NCBI GenBank assembly: GCA_020049835.1
Contig: JAGVLK010000023.1
Location: 34,807-98,806 of the forward strand
Length of the DNA stretch: 64,000 nt
Source of the DNA: Candidatus Babeliales bacterium
Lineage (GTDB): Bacteria > Babelota > Babeliae > Babelales > Vermiphilaceae
Direction: 5' to 3'
Below, in pieces: positions 60,777 to 64,000 of the stretch. A program made the translations under genes and the position numbers. How positions within the stretch are numbered: the first letter of the stretch is position 1; the number at the start of each line of letters is the position of its first letter. The notes beneath the pieces were generated by a model that saw only the letters and a program-made list of their open reading frames with translations, ran no database searches and had not been told where the DNA came from.

Positions 60777-63713
60777 ATGCTGCATATAATTTTTTTACTT
60801 CTTTGTAGTTCAATATCTCTCTTTGCCGGTCAGATTGCGGCCCTCACAGCATCATCAACTGCGCCTGAAACTATCTTTGGCAAACTGAATGTACGCCCCA
60901 TGGATATCCAGCGCGTACATCAAGCATGTGCCAATGTAAATGAAGATATCACACAGCAATTTTTGCCCCATTACACAAACATACTTGCCATGATTACGCA
61001 ACATGCGCCGCTTGAGCAGATAGTTGCTACCATGCATGATGAAACCACCTTTGCAACGTTACACAAAGAACACCCATCTCACAATCGACTCGCGCTTTTT
61101 TTTCAGCACAATATCCATGCACTTATGGCATATGCATATCTTCAGCATAATAAGTTTGATAAAGCTTATATATCAACAACGAGCGCCCTTGGAATTACCG
61201 CCGCCGCTGATTTAATTGACCAGTTTGGCTGCCCTGCGCATAGTCCGTTAACTGCTTTGGCAGCCGATCATGTATTACAACATATGCATCCTTTTCATAG
61301 AGCTCAAAATGATTTGACCGTAATTGGCGGACACATAGCTGCTGCACGGGCATATATGGACAAAGAAATTGCACTTAAGGGACCCTGGACGAATAACGAT
61401 ATGCAGTTGTTGCAGTGGTACACAGCTGCTACAAGTAATCAAATAGCACCTGCATTTAATATTGCAACATTTGTACAGCTACAACCCAAAATTCAACAAG
61501 CATCATCCAAACTCTATGGCCTGTTTTTAGCAACGCAGGTTGAGGCAAGCATGCAAGCAATGCCTGCCAATGCCGAGCTCATACGTACCGCGGCACGCAC
61601 CTATGCAGAGTATCTTTTTCAAAAAGATTCTTATGACCCGGATGATGAAGCGTTACGCTTTCTGTGCATTGCTGCTCAACATAACGATTACTTATCAGCA
61701 TTTAAGGTCGGCAACATCTTTTTGCAGCGTGCCAATGATGCCGTTACCATAGATGATAAGAAAAAAGCAAACTTACTTGCTTCCAGTTATTTCAAGAAAG
61801 CTGCTGCGCAATCGGAAAATAGAAAACTTGCTGACAAAGCCGCGTTTAATGAAGCAAAAATAGCAAATCCTTATCACGATGATGAGATTAAAAATACCAA
61901 ACAGATAGTCAACCAACTTACCGCTCTGTTAAAAAGGAAAGGTAATAATCATTTTCTTGCACCACTTATGTGCGCATATCTCGCTACATATTATGGAACT
62001 TTAATAAAACAGGAACCATCGAAAACGGTAAAAAAGCGTTATCAAGATTTAAAAAAGACCTATACCTTAATGGCAAAAAACTCCGGTAATATTCTAGCAA
62101 TCAATTATTTAGATTGCCAAGAACTAAACTCTCGTACACTCGATGATCTTGATACAATACTTGCGCGTTCAACTAAGTATAATGGCAAGGTAAAACCTGA
62201 TCTGGATATGATACTTGCTACCTTTGATCATACACTCGGTTTTGAAAACATCCGGCAGGCTGCACATGCATGGGTATTACGTGCTAAAGCTGCTCTTAAG
62301 GAAACTAGGCCCAATGGCATGGATTGTGTAAAATGCTTGCTTAAGGCTTATGAATTAGATCAAAATTATCCATTAACCATTTCTCTTATTCGCAATTACA
62401 TGAATGAACATGTACATGCCGGTGATATAGAACGTGCTGAACTATTTCTTGATGAACTGGATAAACTACAGAAAAATGCGCGCACCATTTATTGGCGCGG
62501 CAACCTCGAACAAAAAAAAGGCAATATTCAGCGGGCAATTGAACTTTTTGAACAATCCGGTACGTCTCGAGCTTTGTATAATGTTGGTTCAATCTATTAT
62601 CGCGGATCGCATGATATCGAAAAAAACTTGTCGCACGCACGTGCATATTTTGAAAAAGCTGCGCATATCGAACCAATGGAAGCATTGTACACACGGGCAC
62701 TTGCAGATATTGCGGCAGAAGAAAATCGTCATAATGATCGCTATAAACTCTTGCAAAAAGTATCCAGTATGACTGGTTGCACAGCATTGGATGCCTATAA
62801 TTTAGTAAAATTATCCCTAAACGGTCACATCATCAAAGCAACTGCTGCAAATACCTATACGCAACTCATAACTGTTATTACCTGTGCCACACGTGAAAAA
62901 CCTTGCACGTTAACCGAAGAACAACTTGAAGAATGCGCCGATATTACAACTTGCTTACGATTACAACTGCATAAGGCCAATGCACAAGAGATGAAGCAGC
63001 TGTTTCAATTGGAACAGAAGGGCGTGCAGGAAGCATATCATGCTTTAGCCTATCAAATCGGTCTTACCGCAGAGGCAAAAGCTGCAGAGCCTGGCATGAA
63101 ACAACAAGCCATCAAAACGGCTAGATTGTATATGCAAAAAGCTTTAGATAAAGCTCCCCATTGTAATCGCACATTGCTTCGGCTTGCAGAACTTACCACA
63201 CCAACAACATTATGCCCTATCGATACGATGTCGGAAGCTGACAAAATTGATTTGGAATATGCATGCACATTATATGAACACGTGCTTACAGCGCCAACAA
63301 ATAATGCATATGCCGCTCAAGCACACGTGCATTTAGCGTTGATGCTTGCACATGCGTACCAAGAACCTGCTCTAGCATTAGCCCATTTTAACCAAGCAGC
63401 TCGATTAGGCTCAAGCAACGCATATCTATCATTACTCGGCAGTTCGGTAAAAAACTATCGCGAAATACAGGATAGTCCTATAAAAGAACGCATATATAGA
63501 ACAGCCAACGAGCTTCTTAGCACGGATATAGTATATGATGATTTTACCACAACCGCTGCAAGAATAGATTTTAATAAAAGAGTCGCAGAAGCAAAAGCTG
63601 TATTTCAACCAGATAATAGTTCGAGCGTAGAACAAACTTTAGAATCGAATGATGCAACGCTGCAATCAGATAACGAATCTGAAATCAGTTATGCAGCAAG
63701 TAGTAATGTGTGA
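60777..63713 (+). CDS. Large secreted TPR/Sel1-type repeat protein 3
   Basis: A 978-residue paralogue of protein 2. The signal peptide ends L-F-A-G. The block D-L-I-D-Q-F-G-C-P-A-H-S-P, L-Q-H-M-H, L-T-V-I-G-G-H-I-A-A-A-R, G-P-W-T matches it closely, as does A-T-F-D-H-T-L-G-F-E in the middle. Helical repeats continue (H-A-R-A-Y-F-E-K-A-A-H-I-E-P). The tail is Ser/Asn-rich. The ~45 bases at 60699-60743 upstream resemble 51868-51912 before protein 1, suggesting shared control. No clear ribosome site precedes the ATG. Confidence 0.8.
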   Translation: MLHIIFLLLCSSISLFAGQIAALTASSTAPETIFGKLNVRPMDIQRVHQACANVNEDITQQFLPHYTNILAMITQHAPLEQIVATMHDETTFATLHKEHPSHNRLALFFQHNIHALMAYAYLQHNKFDKAYISTTSALGITAAADLIDQFGCPAHSPLTALAADHVLQHMHPFHRAQNDLTVIGGHIAAARAYMDKEIALKGPWTNNDMQLLQWYTAATSNQIAPAFNIATFVQLQPKIQQASSKLYGLFLATQVEASMQAMPANAELIRTAARTYAEYLFQKDSYDPDDEALRFLCIAAQHNDYLSAFKVGNIFLQRANDAVTIDDKKKANLLASSYFKKAAAQSENRKLADKAAFNEAKIANPYHDDEIKNTKQIVNQLTALLKRKGNNHFLAPLMCAYLATYYGTLIKQEPSKTVKKRYQDLKKTYTLMAKNSGNILAINYLDCQELNSRTLDDLDTILARSTKYNGKVKPDLDMILATFDHTLGFENIRQAAHAWVLRAKAALKETRPNGMDCVKCLLKAYELDQNYPLTISLIRNYMNEHVHAGDIERAELFLDELDKLQKNARTIYWRGNLEQKKGNIQRAIELFEQSGTSRALYNVGSIYYRGSHDIEKNLSHARAYFEKAAHIEPMEALYTRALADIAAEENRHNDRYKLLQKVSSMTGCTALDAYNLVKLSLNGHIIKATAANTYTQLITVITCATREKPCTLTEEQLEECADITTCLRLQLHKANAQEMKQLFQLEQKGVQEAYHALAYQIGLTAEAKAAEPGMKQQAIKTARLYMQKALDKAPHCNRTLLRLAELTTPTTLCPIDTMSEADKIDLEYACTLYEHVLTAPTNNAYAAQAHVHLALMLAHAYQEPALALAHFNQAARLGSSNAYLSLLGSSVKNYREIQDSPIKERIYRTANELLSTDIVYDDFTTTAARIDFNKRVAEAKAVFQPDNSSSVEQTLESNDATLQSDNESEISYAASSNV

Positions 63714-63814
63714 AATGACAACTCATCGCTCACTGGAATCCCCCATCTGAATATAGATTCAAAATTATTTGCAAAGATTAGCAATTGTTATAGATTACAG
63801 GTGTGATACCTATT

Positions 63815-63903
63815 TTTGTCATCCTCGCGTAAGCGGGGATCCAGAAATATAATAAAGTACACTTAAACAATGAAGCTATTAATCACTGGATCCCCGCCTG
63901 CGC
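63815..63903. repeat. Palindromic GGATCCAG-type repeat at a gene end
   Basis: Left arm TGTCATCCTCGCG, GCGGGGATCCAG; right arm CTGGATCCCCGC. The far right part of the usual palindrome is missing where the next gene ends (63904). Confidence 0.75.
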
Positions 63904-64000
63904 CTATACATTACCCACATCTTTTCCTTTAAAAATAACGTAAGTGCTTGTAATGTGCTCTAGCGCTGCAATGCCACGCCATAAAACTTTCGCGCCGGGA
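63904..64000 (-). CDS. C-terminal end of an unidentified gene, cut by window edge
   Basis: The last 31 codons and TAG of a minus-strand gene that continues beyond the window: P-G-A-K-V-L-W-R-G-I-A-A-L-E-H-I, then Y-V-I-F-K-G-K-D-V-G-N-V. The composition looks like a real protein end. The P-G-x-K-V-L-W-R-G pattern recalls the end of some DDE transposases, but too little is present to say. It abuts a palindromic repeat. Confidence 0.45.
   Translation of the reverse strand, partial: PGAKVLWRGIAALEHITSTYVIFKGKDVGNV

Noticed and set aside
1..64000. CRISPR array, prophage or complete insertion sequence
   Set aside because: No regularly spaced direct repeats with unique spacers, no phage structural genes and no complete transposase were seen; only a possible gene end at 63904-64000.

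Overview
This 64 kb window looks like a chromosome segment of a host-dependent bacterium with a reduced genome. The best guess is the Dependentiae (TM6) / Babeliae lineage. This is inferred from gene content, not from a phylogenetic marker search. Grounds: housekeeping genes (rplI, ileS, murD, ftsW, thyX, pepA, rpiB, dnaA, psd) are scattered singly; well over half of the proteins start with a secretory signal peptide; and many are lineage-specific paralogues, ankyrin-type, TPR or beta-propeller proteins of the kind intracellular bacteria use on their hosts. Genes are packed tightly on both strands, and convergent genes often share stop-codon bases.

Layout. 1-345: start of rplI. 595-1380: a GC-rich inverted repeat whose two diverged arms keep the same hairpins. 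1421-2701: three pseudopilin-like genes. 2804-8814: secreted proteins, including a Gly-rich one, a Pro-rich one, a tandem paralogue pair and a coiled-coil protein. 8924-14142: a secreted protein, ileS and murD. 14191-19821: an island of four secreted paralogues and a large ankyrin-type protein, lying between murD and ftsW; decayed copies of the murD 3' end between the paralogues record how it grew. 20083-24870: ftsW, two tandem ankyrin-type proteins with basic tails, and thyX. 24942-28429: a hydrolase-like remnant, a lone AbrB-type protein, pepA and an AAA/DUF4143 ATPase.

28632-35631: a secreted histone-deacetylase-like enzyme, several exported proteins, an exported alpha/beta hydrolase and a lipoprotein-type thioredoxin reductase-thioredoxin fusion. 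35758-42870: an FtsH-like AAA protein whose HExxH motif is broken, rpiB, a LolC/E-type permease, and a phosphoglycerate-kinase homologue lacking most catalytic residues. 43164-51521: a kinase-like secreted protein, dnaA, three exported cell-wall or peptide hydrolases (amidase, C39-like, NlpC/P60), psd, a flavoprotein and a GIY-YIG protein. 51696-51772: tRNA-Arg(CCU). 51950-63713: three ~1000-residue secreted TPR proteins, a frameshifted gene and a beta-propeller protein. 63904-64000: the 3' end of an unidentified gene.

How it fits together. Core functions visible are translation, replication initiation, wall synthesis and turnover, lipid synthesis and redox. The rest is an expanding exported proteome. 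Three themes stand out: local tandem duplication (secreted pairs, ankyrin pair, TPR trio, murD-linked family); enzyme folds apparently reused without their classic active sites (FtsH-like, PGK-like); and palindromic intergenic repeats that contribute codons to gene ends.
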